Positions 8,829-15,808 of a stretch of DNA of 43,392 bases are shown here, piece by piece. Below the pieces are notes generated by a model. It had not been told where the DNA came from. It saw nothing but the letters and a program-made list of their open reading frames with translations, and did not search any database. A program made the translations under genes and the position numbers. Positions within the stretch are counted from its first letter, which is position 1. Each line of letters opens with the position of its first letter. Source of the stretch: Vagococcus proximus (GTDB lineage: Bacteria > Bacillota > Bacilli > Lactobacillales > Vagococcaceae); contig NZ_JAPDSH010000011.1 in NCBI RefSeq assembly GCF_029143285.1, forward strand, positions 1-43,392, written 5' to 3'.

Positions 8829-10415
8829 TTAATTTGTAGTTTGCGCTGCAATTACATTCGCTCCTTTTAATTTAACTCTATTACCACTCATTAACCCTTT
8901 ATGGTCAATTAGGATTACGAGGGTATCTTTATTTGACATATTTTCTAAACGAGTCGCTATTTTTTTTGAAGTCTCTATATCTAAAGATGAAAAAGGTTCA
9001 TCTAAAATTAATACTTTGGGTTCAAAATATAATGCTCGACATATGCACATCCGCTGTTTTTGTCCTCCAGAAATATTATCTGTAATTATTGTATTAATCC
9101 CCTCTGGTAAGCTATCTACCCATTCGATCAACTCACATAAAGATAGGACTTCTCTTACTCGATCAAGAGAAATGTTATACGATGGGCTAAAAAGTGTAAT
9201 ATTTTCTACAATTGTACCAGAGAAAATCCGATTTTCTTGCTCGACTAATTTTACATATGTTCTACGAGTGTACATATCAGCTTCTATTTCGTTAAAATAG
9301 ATTTCTCCAACTGTTGGATTTGTTAGACCACTTATCATCTTAATTAGAGTCGTTTTTCCACTCCCCACACTACCTGACACTATATTTATTTCTTCGCTTA
9401 AAAATCTACTGTTGGGATAATAAATTTTGATATTATCAGATTCAAATAATACATTGTCTATCTGAATTTCTTTGACCTTATCAAATTCTAATACTGGGTG
9501 CTCCTCGTAATTCTTCTCATGAGCTATTAAAAATTCCTCCAACTTTAGTTCATTCAAAGAAATAGTCGCTTTTTGAATTTTATTAACAGTGTCAATAATT
9601 GATACTATTGCAGCATTTAAGAAACTTGTAAGCATAAATAAAGATATGACACCACCCATTGTCATATGAAAAAACTTAATCGCAATAATGAGTATCAACA
9701 CTTCACGAATTATATTTGAAATTAAGCCTATTGATTGTACACATGCTATAACCTTAGCCTTTTTATCGACCTTAACTTTCGTCGTTTCAGTTAAATGTAA
9801 ATATTTTTCTATATATTTATATGCTCCATGATAAAAAATAAATATATATTTATTAACATAAATATCATTAAAATATTTCCATTCTTTCTCACCATTTACT
9901 GCTAATTCTTCTTCAATTTTTTTTAATTTATCTAAAAATAAAAGAGTCAAGCTAAACAAAACTGAAGTTAAAATAGAAATAATAAGAAAAACCGGGCGAA
10001 TTGAGAATATTCCAAAACTCATAATAATGATATTAATAAACACTTTGAATGCATTTGGAATATCATTTTCAAAAAAAATTTGAAATGTATTGAGATGTTG
10101 ATTTATTTTAGCAATAATGTTTGATTTGTTTTTTTGTTCAATGTCATAATCAATTAAATTTTCTATAATTTCTGATCTTTTTTCGTTAATTATCTTAGAA
10201 GACAGTTGCGTTGATCGTCTATTAAAAAAAATAAATCCAACAGATAGTATTACTATTAAAATAATATTCTCTTTCAAAAATGAAAGATTGCCGTTACTTG
10301 AAACCCCATCAATTAATCTCTTTTGTGTATCAGCAAGATACAAAAACATAATATTTAAACACATAAACTCGATAACTAAAGAAATATAGTACTTTTCTTT
10401 TTTCACATAGAACAC
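8829..10415 (-). CDS. ABC exporter half-transporter, membrane plus ATPase domains (second gene of pair)
   Basis: 528-residue fused exporter subunit. The N-terminal ~300 residues hold about six membrane helices (type-1 exporter fold). The C-terminal ATPase has Walker A GSVGSGKTT, signature ISGGQKQRM, Walker B and Glu in VLILDEPFSSLD, and switch His in LIDHKG, so the ATP site motifs look intact. No N-terminal peptidase (C39) domain is present. The chosen GTG start lies inside the end of the upstream gene (13-base overlap); a second GTG at 10406 would give an ATGTGA junction. With its partner it probably forms a heterodimeric exporter. The cargo is unknown and no peptide-precursor gene is seen nearby. 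The DNA is more A/T rich than its neighbours. Confidence 0.85.
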   Translation of the reverse strand: MFYVKKEKYYISLVIEFMCLNIMFLYLADTQKRLIDGVSSNGNLSFLKENIILIVILSVGFIFFNRRSTQLSSKIINEKRSEIIENLIDYDIEQKNKSNIIAKINQHLNTFQIFFENDIPNAFKVFINIIIMSFGIFSIRPVFLIISILTSVLFSLTLLFLDKLKKIEEELAVNGEKEWKYFNDIYVNKYIFIFYHGAYKYIEKYLHLTETTKVKVDKKAKVIACVQSIGLISNIIREVLILIIAIKFFHMTMGGVISLFMLTSFLNAAIVSIIDTVNKIQKATISLNELKLEEFLIAHEKNYEEHPVLEFDKVKEIQIDNVLFESDNIKIYYPNSRFLSEEINIVSGSVGSGKTTLIKMISGLTNPTVGEIYFNEIEADMYTRRTYVKLVEQENRIFSGTIVENITLFSPSYNISLDRVREVLSLCELIEWVDSLPEGINTIITDNISGGQKQRMCICRALYFEPKVLILDEPFSSLDIETSKKIATRLENMSNKDTLVILIDHKGLMSGNRVKLKGANVIAAQTTN

Positions 10416-11938
10416 CCACTCACATTAGAACTTATTATCATTTTATTTTTAGATTTCAAAATAATATCCCTATCATGTGTTGCCATAATGACTAAATGAC
10501 TCTTTGCATATTCTTCCAAAACAGAGAATAGTTCTGCTCTCAACTCTTCATGTAATGAAGAAAATGGTTCATCTAAAATAAGAATATCGGGATATGAATT
10601 CAAAGCTCTTAATATATTAATAATTTGTAACTGTCCACCAGATACACTATTTATAGAAACATCATAATTCAAATATTCTTCTAGTACAGTATTGTTAAAA
10701 AAATCAATTTCTTTATTATCACTCCCTATCAGAATATTCTCCTTAATTGAAAGTTGTAGAAAGACTGGAAATTGTGAAACATATATAATATTATCTGTTG
10801 AATACTGTATTTGTCCTTCATAATTTTGGAGTAGTCCTGCTAAGCACTTTAATAGAGTTGTCTTCCCCGCCCCAGACTCACCGATAATAGTATATAATTC
10901 ATTATTTATGAAATTTAAGTTTTTATCCTCAACTATTTGATTTTCACTATTAGAGTATTTATAACTTAAATTTTTAGTAGAGATTATCACATGATTATTT
11001 AAAAAATTCTTCTCAATTCTTCTTACACGACTATCATTTATCAAAAAATTTAATAGAGAATATTTTTCAAGTATGCTCATTGTATTTCTTTTATTTTTAA
11101 GACTATCGAATAGCTCAACAACAGATTGAGCTAGTGCAGCAGATATGAAAGAGGCGGAAATAATCATTGAATCTTGTTTAGTAAAAAGTATTACAGATAT
11201 CATGGATAAACAAGCAACTATCACGTATAGAAATCTTGATACTATTATTAGAAAAGAATCTGAGGTCTTATATAATGATGTCTTATTCACGAAATTCTTA
11301 TTTAACTTTAAAAGCTTCTGCATAACATTATCTTTTACATTAAAACTTTTAATCACCTCAAGATTCAAAATAACTTCTTGTGAAAAATTATTAGATAGCG
11401 CGTTACTTTCTATAACTTCTTTATTTCTAGAAATTAATTTATTGATTTGCCTATTAAATAAAAGAAATACTGGAACAATAATTAGATTTGAAATTAATAC
11501 CTTCAAACCAAAAAAATACCATATACTTAATACTAGGGTAATTATTTCTATAGTTGACACTATTACGGAAAAATAGATCTTGGGAAAATTTGATAAATCA
11601 GAAATTTTTTTATAAACTTCAGTAACCTCCCCTTTATTGAAAGTCAAGGTATCATCCGACCCATTAATTATAGTATCTACTAATATCCTTTTAAAAAAAA
11701 ATTCATTATCAGTCGTAAATGAGATATCTAAATAAGTATTCATAAAATATACAAACGTAAATATAAGTAAAAAAAATATAGACAGTAAGGTAATGCTTTT
11801 ATAATTGTTTAAAGATACTAAATAGCTATAAAAATATATTAATGAAATTTTCATAAAAGCCATACACAATGGAAATATAATAATACTTTTCAAATATTTT
11901 ATTTTATTATTTTTAAACAAAAGTTTATTAATTCTCAT
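10403..11938 (-). CDS. ABC exporter half-transporter, membrane plus ATPase domains (first gene of pair)
   Basis: 511 residues from ATG at 11938, chosen because AAGGAG sits six bases upstream; an ATG six codons earlier would place that site inside the gene. About six membrane helices precede an ATPase with Walker A GESGAGKTT, signature VSGGQLQI, Walker B LILDEP and switch His in ATHDRD. The D-loop reads SSLH instead of the usual SALD/SSLD, so the usual Asp is His. This is a hint of the asymmetry common in heterodimeric exporters. The gene is translationally coupled to the next half-transporter and is driven by the consensus promoter at 11975-12003. The exported substrate cannot be told from sequence. 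Confidence 0.85.
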   Translation of the reverse strand: MRINKLLFKNNKIKYLKSIIIFPLCMAFMKISLIYFYSYLVSLNNYKSITLLSIFFLLIFTFVYFMNTYLDISFTTDNEFFFKRILVDTIINGSDDTLTFNKGEVTEVYKKISDLSNFPKIYFSVIVSTIEIITLVLSIWYFFGLKVLISNLIIVPVFLLFNRQINKLISRNKEVIESNALSNNFSQEVILNLEVIKSFNVKDNVMQKLLKLNKNFVNKTSLYKTSDSFLIIVSRFLYVIVACLSMISVILFTKQDSMIISASFISAALAQSVVELFDSLKNKRNTMSILEKYSLLNFLINDSRVRRIEKNFLNNHVIISTKNLSYKYSNSENQIVEDKNLNFINNELYTIIGESGAGKTTLLKCLAGLLQNYEGQIQYSTDNIIYVSQFPVFLQLSIKENILIGSDNKEIDFFNNTVLEEYLNYDVSINSVSGGQLQIINILRALNSYPDILILDEPFSSLHEELRAELFSVLEEYAKSHLVIMATHDRDIILKSKNKMIISSNVSGCSM

Positions 11939-11974
11939 ATTCTTCTCCTTATCCATTGTGAGTTAATCAACAAT

Positions 11975-12003
11975 ATTATAAAGCGCTTACATAGTGATGT
12001 CAA
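11975..12003 (-). promoter_or_regulatory. Consensus sigma-A promoter of the ABC exporter operon
   Basis: The minus strand reads TTGACA, 17 bases, TATAAT, a perfect match to the vegetative consensus. It ends about 36 bases before the chosen start of the first ABC gene. A cre-like site lies inside the spacer. Confidence 0.8.
11978..11991 (-). promoter_or_regulatory. cre-like CcpA site within the ABC promoter
   Basis: TGTAAGCGCTTTAT matches the catabolite-responsive consensus TGWAARCGYTWNCW at 13 of 14 positions, with the central AAGCGCTT palindrome. It lies between the -35 and -10 boxes and reaches into the -10 box, where CcpA binding would block RNA polymerase. Confidence 0.55.
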
Positions 12004-12071
12004 TTTTTTTTGATTTAAACATTAGAGAAGATACTATTAACTTGACAAAAAAATAAGGTGTCTATATTTAT

Positions 12072-12117
12072 CCAAAAAAGTACCTCTTGTTGAATTCAAC
12101 AAGAGGTACTTTTTTGG
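12072..12117. terminator. 46-bp perfect palindrome terminating the HAD gene
   Basis: Each 23-base half pairs without mismatch around a central GAATTC, and the arms end in A or T runs. On minus it follows the HAD stop codon by 5 bases and ends in TTTTTTGG. It shares the CTTGTTGAAT-xCAACAAG core with the terminator at 8643-8684. Confidence 0.85.
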
Positions 12118-12122
12118 TCCCA

Positions 12123-12965
12123 TTAAATTAAGTGATGCTTTTTAAAGGCTTTAGCTAAACCATCATTTTCTGGTGTTGCCGTAATATCATCTGCCAATGC
12201 TTTTAAAGCATCCGTTCCATTTTCCATCGCAATTTTTAAAGCAACTGCCTCAAACATTGCAATGTCATTATCACCATCTCCAAAAGCAACTGCTGATGAT
12301 TTGGGTAACCCAATTATTTTTAACATCCGTTCTACCGCTGCCTTTTTATCACACCCTTTTACTCCAGCTTCCCCGCTATTTTCCCCGTATTGAGCAATTG
12401 TTATCCGGTGAAGTTCAAAGTCTTGTCCAAAATCCTCTTCTATTTTCTCGTAGGGATAAGTGTCGTTTAAAAAACAAATTTTATTAATTTTACTATAATC
12501 TAGCTCATACTTTGAAACATCTTTAAGTAAGTCAGTAAACCAACTCATCTGTTTTAACGCCTTCGCTTTGATCTCTGGTATATCTGGTAAACCTTTCGTC
12601 ACATTACGTTCCATCGTAGGCACACAATAACGATTTGAATATAGTCCGTCGTTCGTTTCAAAATAACAGCCTATCTTTTCCTGCTCAAATAAATCAATCA
12701 GTCTAAGGACCTCTTCTTTAGGTAATGTTTTATGAAATATCACCTCATTTTGATACTCAATATACGCACCACCCGCTCCGATAATACCATCAAATCCAAC
12801 TGCTCGTATCTCTGGTAAAATTTCTGGATTAGAACGTCCTGTACAAATAAAGACTTGATGCCCATTTTTACGTGCTTCTTTAATCGCATTACTCGCCGAT
12901 TCTGGCACCTCACTCGAAAGGTCTACTAATGTTCCATCAATATCAATAAAAATTGCTTTCTTCAT
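12123..12965 (-). CDS. Cof-type HAD-superfamily phosphatase
   Basis: 280 residues from ATG at 12965, which gives better spacing to AGGAG than the ATG two codons earlier. Motif I is DIDGT with catalytic Asp8 and Asp10. The long alpha/beta cap of the Cof/YidA class (C2B) follows, and motif IV is FGDGDNDIAMFEAV. Such enzymes remove phosphate from sugar phosphates, FMN, pyridoxal phosphate and similar molecules; specificity cannot be read from sequence. The leader is unusual: a cre-like site, a promoter, a ribonucleic antiterminator and an overlapping terminator lie in that order upstream (13011-13137). A BglG/LicT-type antiterminator and CcpA therefore probably control it, which suggests a role in turning over phosphosugars. 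Confidence 0.9.
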   Translation of the reverse strand: MKKAIFIDIDGTLVDLSSEVPESASNAIKEARKNGHQVFICTGRSNPEILPEIRAVGFDGIIGAGGAYIEYQNEVIFHKTLPKEEVLRLIDLFEQEKIGCYFETNDGLYSNRYCVPTMERNVTKGLPDIPEIKAKALKQMSWFTDLLKDVSKYELDYSKINKICFLNDTYPYEKIEEDFGQDFELHRITIAQYGENSGEAGVKGCDKKAAVERMLKIIGLPKSSAVAFGDGDNDIAMFEAVALKIAMENGTDALKALADDITATPENDGLAKAFKKHHLI

Positions 12966-13010
12966 TTTCATTCTCCTCTTCCCTTTTAATTAATAAAGTC
13001 TAACAAAAAA

Positions 13011-13050
13011 CCTACTAAAATAGGACATAGCGCTGTCCAACTTTAGTAGG
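13011..13050 (-). terminator. Leader terminator (attenuator) of the HAD gene
   Basis: The minus strand forms CCTACTAAA / TTTAGTAGG (outer 9 bp) enclosing GGACA / TGTCC, followed by TTTTTTG. It lies 45 bases upstream of the HAD start. Its 5' arm overlaps the RAT at 13049-13078 by two bases, the usual mutually exclusive layout. Confidence 0.75.
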
Positions 13051-13078
13051 TAATGCCTGATACAATCAGTAACAATCC
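13049..13078 (-). promoter_or_regulatory. Ribonucleic antiterminator (RAT) of the HAD gene
   Basis: The minus strand reads GGATTGTTACTGAT, then TGTAT, then CAGGCATTACC. This matches the known RAT pattern bound by BglG/LicT/SacY proteins (GGATTGTTACTG, variable middle, CAGGCAAnACC) and overlaps the first arm of the leader terminator. When bound by a dephosphorylated or activated antiterminator it would prevent terminator folding and allow HAD expression. Confidence 0.8.
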
Positions 13079-13099
13079 ATTTGTATTCTAATTAATTCA

Positions 13100-13128
13100 A
13101 TCATAACAAAACGCTCCTAATAAAACAA
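13100..13128 (-). promoter_or_regulatory. Promoter of the HAD gene
   Basis: On minus, TTGTTT (13123-13128) and TATGAT (13100-13105) are separated by 17 bases. They would start a transcript roughly 15-20 bases before the RAT. Confidence 0.55.
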
Positions 13129-13137
13129 GCGCTTTCA
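13124..13137 (-). promoter_or_regulatory. cre-like site overlapping the HAD promoter -35
   Basis: TGAAAGCGCTTGTT matches the cre consensus at 13 of 14 positions and overlaps the -35 box, consistent with CcpA repression when glucose is present. Confidence 0.5.
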
Positions 13138-13170
13138 CCATTCAAACTACTCACTACTTTTGATAATAGA

Positions 13171-13179
13171 TGTTATAAT
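13171..13179 (+). promoter_or_regulatory. Extended -10 promoter of the small basic protein gene
   Basis: TGT followed by TATAAT (13174-13179) forms an extended -10 element. There is no good -35 at 16-18 bases. Confidence 0.45.
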
Positions 13180-13209
13180 AAGCTAACTATCACATTTAGG
13201 AGTGACACG

Positions 13210-13380
13210 ATGAACGAAAGCCAACAAGAAAAGGCCAAACGCCTAATTGCTATGAAGCAAGGCAAAACATTACCTGGTGAAGAAGCCACATCTGGCAAAC
13301 GCCATTCTCAAAAAACACCAACTAATAGTTTCGCTAAAACAACTGCTACAAAAAAATACGTCAAAAAACGACCTCACTAG
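13210..13380 (+). CDS. Small basic protein of unknown function, 56 residues
   Basis: Begins MNESQQEKAKRLIAMKQGK and ends KKYVKKRPH. It is hydrophilic and lysine-rich, with no signal or membrane segment. AGGAG stands seven bases before the ATG, an extended -10 promoter is upstream, and the stop codon sits inside the following terminator, so it is very likely a real gene. It is too short for strong family assignment. Its charge would fit nucleic-acid or ribosome binding, but that is speculation. Confidence 0.7.
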   Translation: MNESQQEKAKRLIAMKQGKTLPGEEATSGKRHSQKTPTNSFAKTTATKKYVKKRPH

Positions 13381-13403
13381 TGTAACAACTTGAGGTCGTT
13401 TTT
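13364..13403. terminator. Bidirectional terminator of convergent genes
   Basis: AAAAACGACCTCA (13364-13376) pairs with TGAGGTCGTTTTT (13391-13403). It serves the small plus-strand gene, whose stop codon lies in the loop, and the minus-strand gene ending at 13405. Confidence 0.85.
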
Positions 13404-13404
13404 C

Positions 13405-13986
13405 TTACTTAAATGTTAAAGTTTGCAAGTTGGTAGTGGCATACTCTGGTTTAGTCTCTGCTACAAATTGAGCCAATTCTTTTTGAGCGAGCATGACATC
13501 ACGCGACTTCATACTTTTATCTGTGTATTTTTTAATACTTTCTGACAGTTGTCCCACTACTACACCTGACTCGTCATCGAAATTAGCGAGTAACATGTAT
13601 TTAAGCCCTTTATCTGTTAATTTTAAATCATCCAATTGATCGTCTGGATTATTTGAAAATGAGCTCATACGTAAACCATTCGGCATCTTCCCAATCAAAC
13701 ATACCATTATTTTTTCGCGCTCATTTTTATAAGGTATCTTGGCAACACCATCTGTCACTTCTTTTAACCAGTCTTCATAAGAAGAGGCTACTTGTAACTG
13801 TTCACTTGCATCTTTCTTTACCTTTTCCATATCAGAAGCATTCCCTGTATAAGTCATAACATGCGCATCATCTAAACGGTAAATTTGAGAATAATCGTCA
13901 AATCTTTGATTATCCTCCCCACAAACTAAGCTGTCTGTACAAATATTAATATATTTACTGTTCCCAAAAATAGAAATAAATCCCAT
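13405..13986 (-). CDS. Uncharacterised protein, possibly Ntn-hydrolase (proteasome-like) fold
   Basis: 193 residues from ATG at 13986, which has AGGGG nine bases upstream; the ATG at 13995 abuts that site. The N-terminal pattern YINICTDSLVCGED, later YRLDDAHVMTYTGNASDMEKV, resembles the strand-strand-helix start of proteasome/HslV-like Ntn hydrolases (xxxxASDSR...KI...aG). No processed N-terminal Thr, Ser or Cys is evident, so peptidase activity is doubtful. It is cytoplasmic and stands alone between two terminators. I do not recognise a named family, and the fold call is weak. Confidence 0.6.
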   Translation of the reverse strand: MGFISIFGNSKYINICTDSLVCGEDNQRFDDYSQIYRLDDAHVMTYTGNASDMEKVKKDASEQLQVASSYEDWLKEVTDGVAKIPYKNEREKIMVCLIGKMPNGLRMSSFSNNPDDQLDDLKLTDKGLKYMLLANFDDESGVVVGQLSESIKKYTDKSMKSRDVMLAQKELAQFVAETKPEYATTNLQTLTFK

Positions 13987-14032
13987 CTCTTCCATCCCCT
14001 CATTTGTTTATCTTTATTTAATATAACACTAA

Positions 14033-14062
14033 AAAAAGACTCTGACTAATCAGAGTCTTTTT
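14033..14062. terminator. Terminator of the acyl-AMP ligase gene
   Basis: AAAAAGACTCTGA and TCAGAGTCTTTTT pair over 13 bp with a four-base loop and T runs in both directions. It lies 8 bases past the stop codon at 14070. Confidence 0.85.
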
Positions 14063-14069
14063 ATTTAAA

Positions 14070-15617
14070 TTAAACTAAACGGCCTTCTTTAATTTCTTTT
14101 TCTAATACTAAACGTTGAACTTTCATTGTTGCGGTGCGTGGAATAGCATCGAATGACATAATAATCGGTTCATTCAACGTTGGCATCTCTGCTACTAAAC
14201 TCCACCAACGTGACCAGTCTATCTCACAGCCTTCTGCTACAGAAATAATCGGTTGTGGTTTATCATCAATCCCTCTAACAATAACGACTTCATCTAAAAA
14301 TTCTAGTTGATCAAGTAAAATATCTTCAAGAGCTAAGTTACTATCCACTGTCTCAATTAAATCAACTTGGCGGTCATATAAGAATAATTCGCCCGCTTCA
14401 TTTTTAATACCGAAATCACCACTGTCCCACCACGCATCATAAACATTGTCAGCAAAACGTTGGTCTTCTTTATAATACGTTAACGCACGGCCTTTTGATA
14501 ACATTAAAATATTCCCTGGTGTATTAGCAGGTTGTTCGTTCCCCTCAGCATCCACGATTTTAACTTCCGTTAAACCTGGCATCCCAATCCCCATATCACG
14601 GGAATCAACTGACATAACCGTTTCTTTTTTGTGGAATTTGAAAATCATCGGACCACATTCACTTTGACCATACACTTGCATGAAACACGCATTAGGGTCA
14701 TTTGACGCGTTTAAGAAATCAGCCATTGTACCTTTGTTAATCGCATCGAATGTTGAATGGAAGTAAGACACTGAGCTAAATGCTTCAGGGGCTTTCTTAG
14801 CCAAACGAGACCAACGTACAAAGTTGTTTGGATGTGTTTCTAATGTATACGGTTGGTACTGAATTAAGGTTGCTTTTACTTGCTCTTCTGCAAGGTTTGA
14901 GATGTTTAATAACGGGAAGCCTTTAGACATTGCTGAACTAATCCCAATATTAAAACGTGAGTGAACAGGTGAAATATGGAACGCCATTAATTTTTTCTCT
15001 GGAATTAAATCAAAGACATTACGTTGCCAAGTCGTGCGCCATCCCATTGAATTTGCTGAATGAGCAATTAATTTAGGAATACCTGTCGTCCCAGATGTAT
15101 GGGTAATATAAGAAATTTGGTCACGGTCTAAGAAAGCTTGCTCAACATAGTCGCTTTCTTCGATTGGTGCCCCTACTAAATCTGCTAATTTAATAGCATG
15201 AATACGGTCACTTGCTTTTAATTCTGTGGCAACTGGCTCTGTCGCTTCATCAAAAATCAACCATGGTTTTTCTAAACGATCACTTAAAACACTCATGATT
15301 TCTGTTGGTAGATGATGTGAAATCATCGCAGGAACTGCTCCGATATAAGACACCGCAACGGCTAATAAATAAGTATCAAATCGGCTGCTTTTGAAGATAA
15401 TGACTTTATCTTCTTTTTTCACACCTAACTTTATCAATTGATTGGCACGCTTCACGATAGCTTCTGTTGCTTTTTCGTAAGTAACCTCACGACCAAACTC
15501 CGGGAAAGCTGGTAAGTCTGAATCAGACTGAATCGTTACAGTAGGAAACTTTTCACTTGCCTCTTTAAAGTTGCTAAATAAATTTAATGGTTCATATGTA
15601 TTTTCTGGAAATTTCAT
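14070..15617 (-). CDS. Class I adenylate-forming enzyme (acyl-CoA synthetase / AMP-ligase family)
   Basis: 515 residues. The P-loop-like ATP motif is THTSGTTGIPKL (about 171-182), followed by a YGQSE motif, the WWDSGDFG ribose-binding Asp motif and DRQVD hinge. A C-terminal Lys sits in TATMKVQR, where the catalytic Lys of the family is expected. Such enzymes activate a carboxylic acid as acyl-AMP and usually pass it to CoA or a carrier protein. The substrate is unknown, and no carrier-protein or thioesterase gene is adjacent. AAGGAG precedes the ATG, and the gene has its own terminator, so it is monocistronic. It could act in fatty-acid salvage. Confidence 0.85.
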   Translation of the reverse strand: MKFPENTYEPLNLFSNFKEASEKFPTVTIQSDSDLPAFPEFGREVTYEKATEAIVKRANQLIKLGVKKEDKVIIFKSSRFDTYLLAVAVSYIGAVPAMISHHLPTEIMSVLSDRLEKPWLIFDEATEPVATELKASDRIHAIKLADLVGAPIEESDYVEQAFLDRDQISYITHTSGTTGIPKLIAHSANSMGWRTTWQRNVFDLIPEKKLMAFHISPVHSRFNIGISSAMSKGFPLLNISNLAEEQVKATLIQYQPYTLETHPNNFVRWSRLAKKAPEAFSSVSYFHSTFDAINKGTMADFLNASNDPNACFMQVYGQSECGPMIFKFHKKETVMSVDSRDMGIGMPGLTEVKIVDAEGNEQPANTPGNILMLSKGRALTYYKEDQRFADNVYDAWWDSGDFGIKNEAGELFLYDRQVDLIETVDSNLALEDILLDQLEFLDEVVIVRGIDDKPQPIISVAEGCEIDWSRWWSLVAEMPTLNEPIIMSFDAIPRTATMKVQRLVLEKEIKEGRLV

Positions 15618-15808
15618 TCTGTCACTCCTTCTAAATCAATATGTTCATTTTATCACGAAGAGTATCTATAACGAAACAACTTTTTTAGCTAACTCATTAT
15701 TATTTTTTAGACTGTTTTAAAACATTAATAAAACTATTACTGTTTAATAAGCCTCACATTCAAGTTATATTCCATGACCATGCAGTTTGAATCATTCCTT
15801 ACGATGAC

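Noticed and set aside
8592-12122. Insertion sequence or integrated element around the ABC genes
   Set aside because: No transposase, integrase or target-site duplication is visible; only terminator-like palindromes flank the genes.
13036-13113. A 12-codon frame (MIELIRIQMDCY) after AGGAG in the HAD leader, which looked like a leader peptide
   Set aside because: Its start overlaps the -10 box of the promoter at 13100-13128, so it would lie before or at the transcript start; the RAT explains the leader terminator better.
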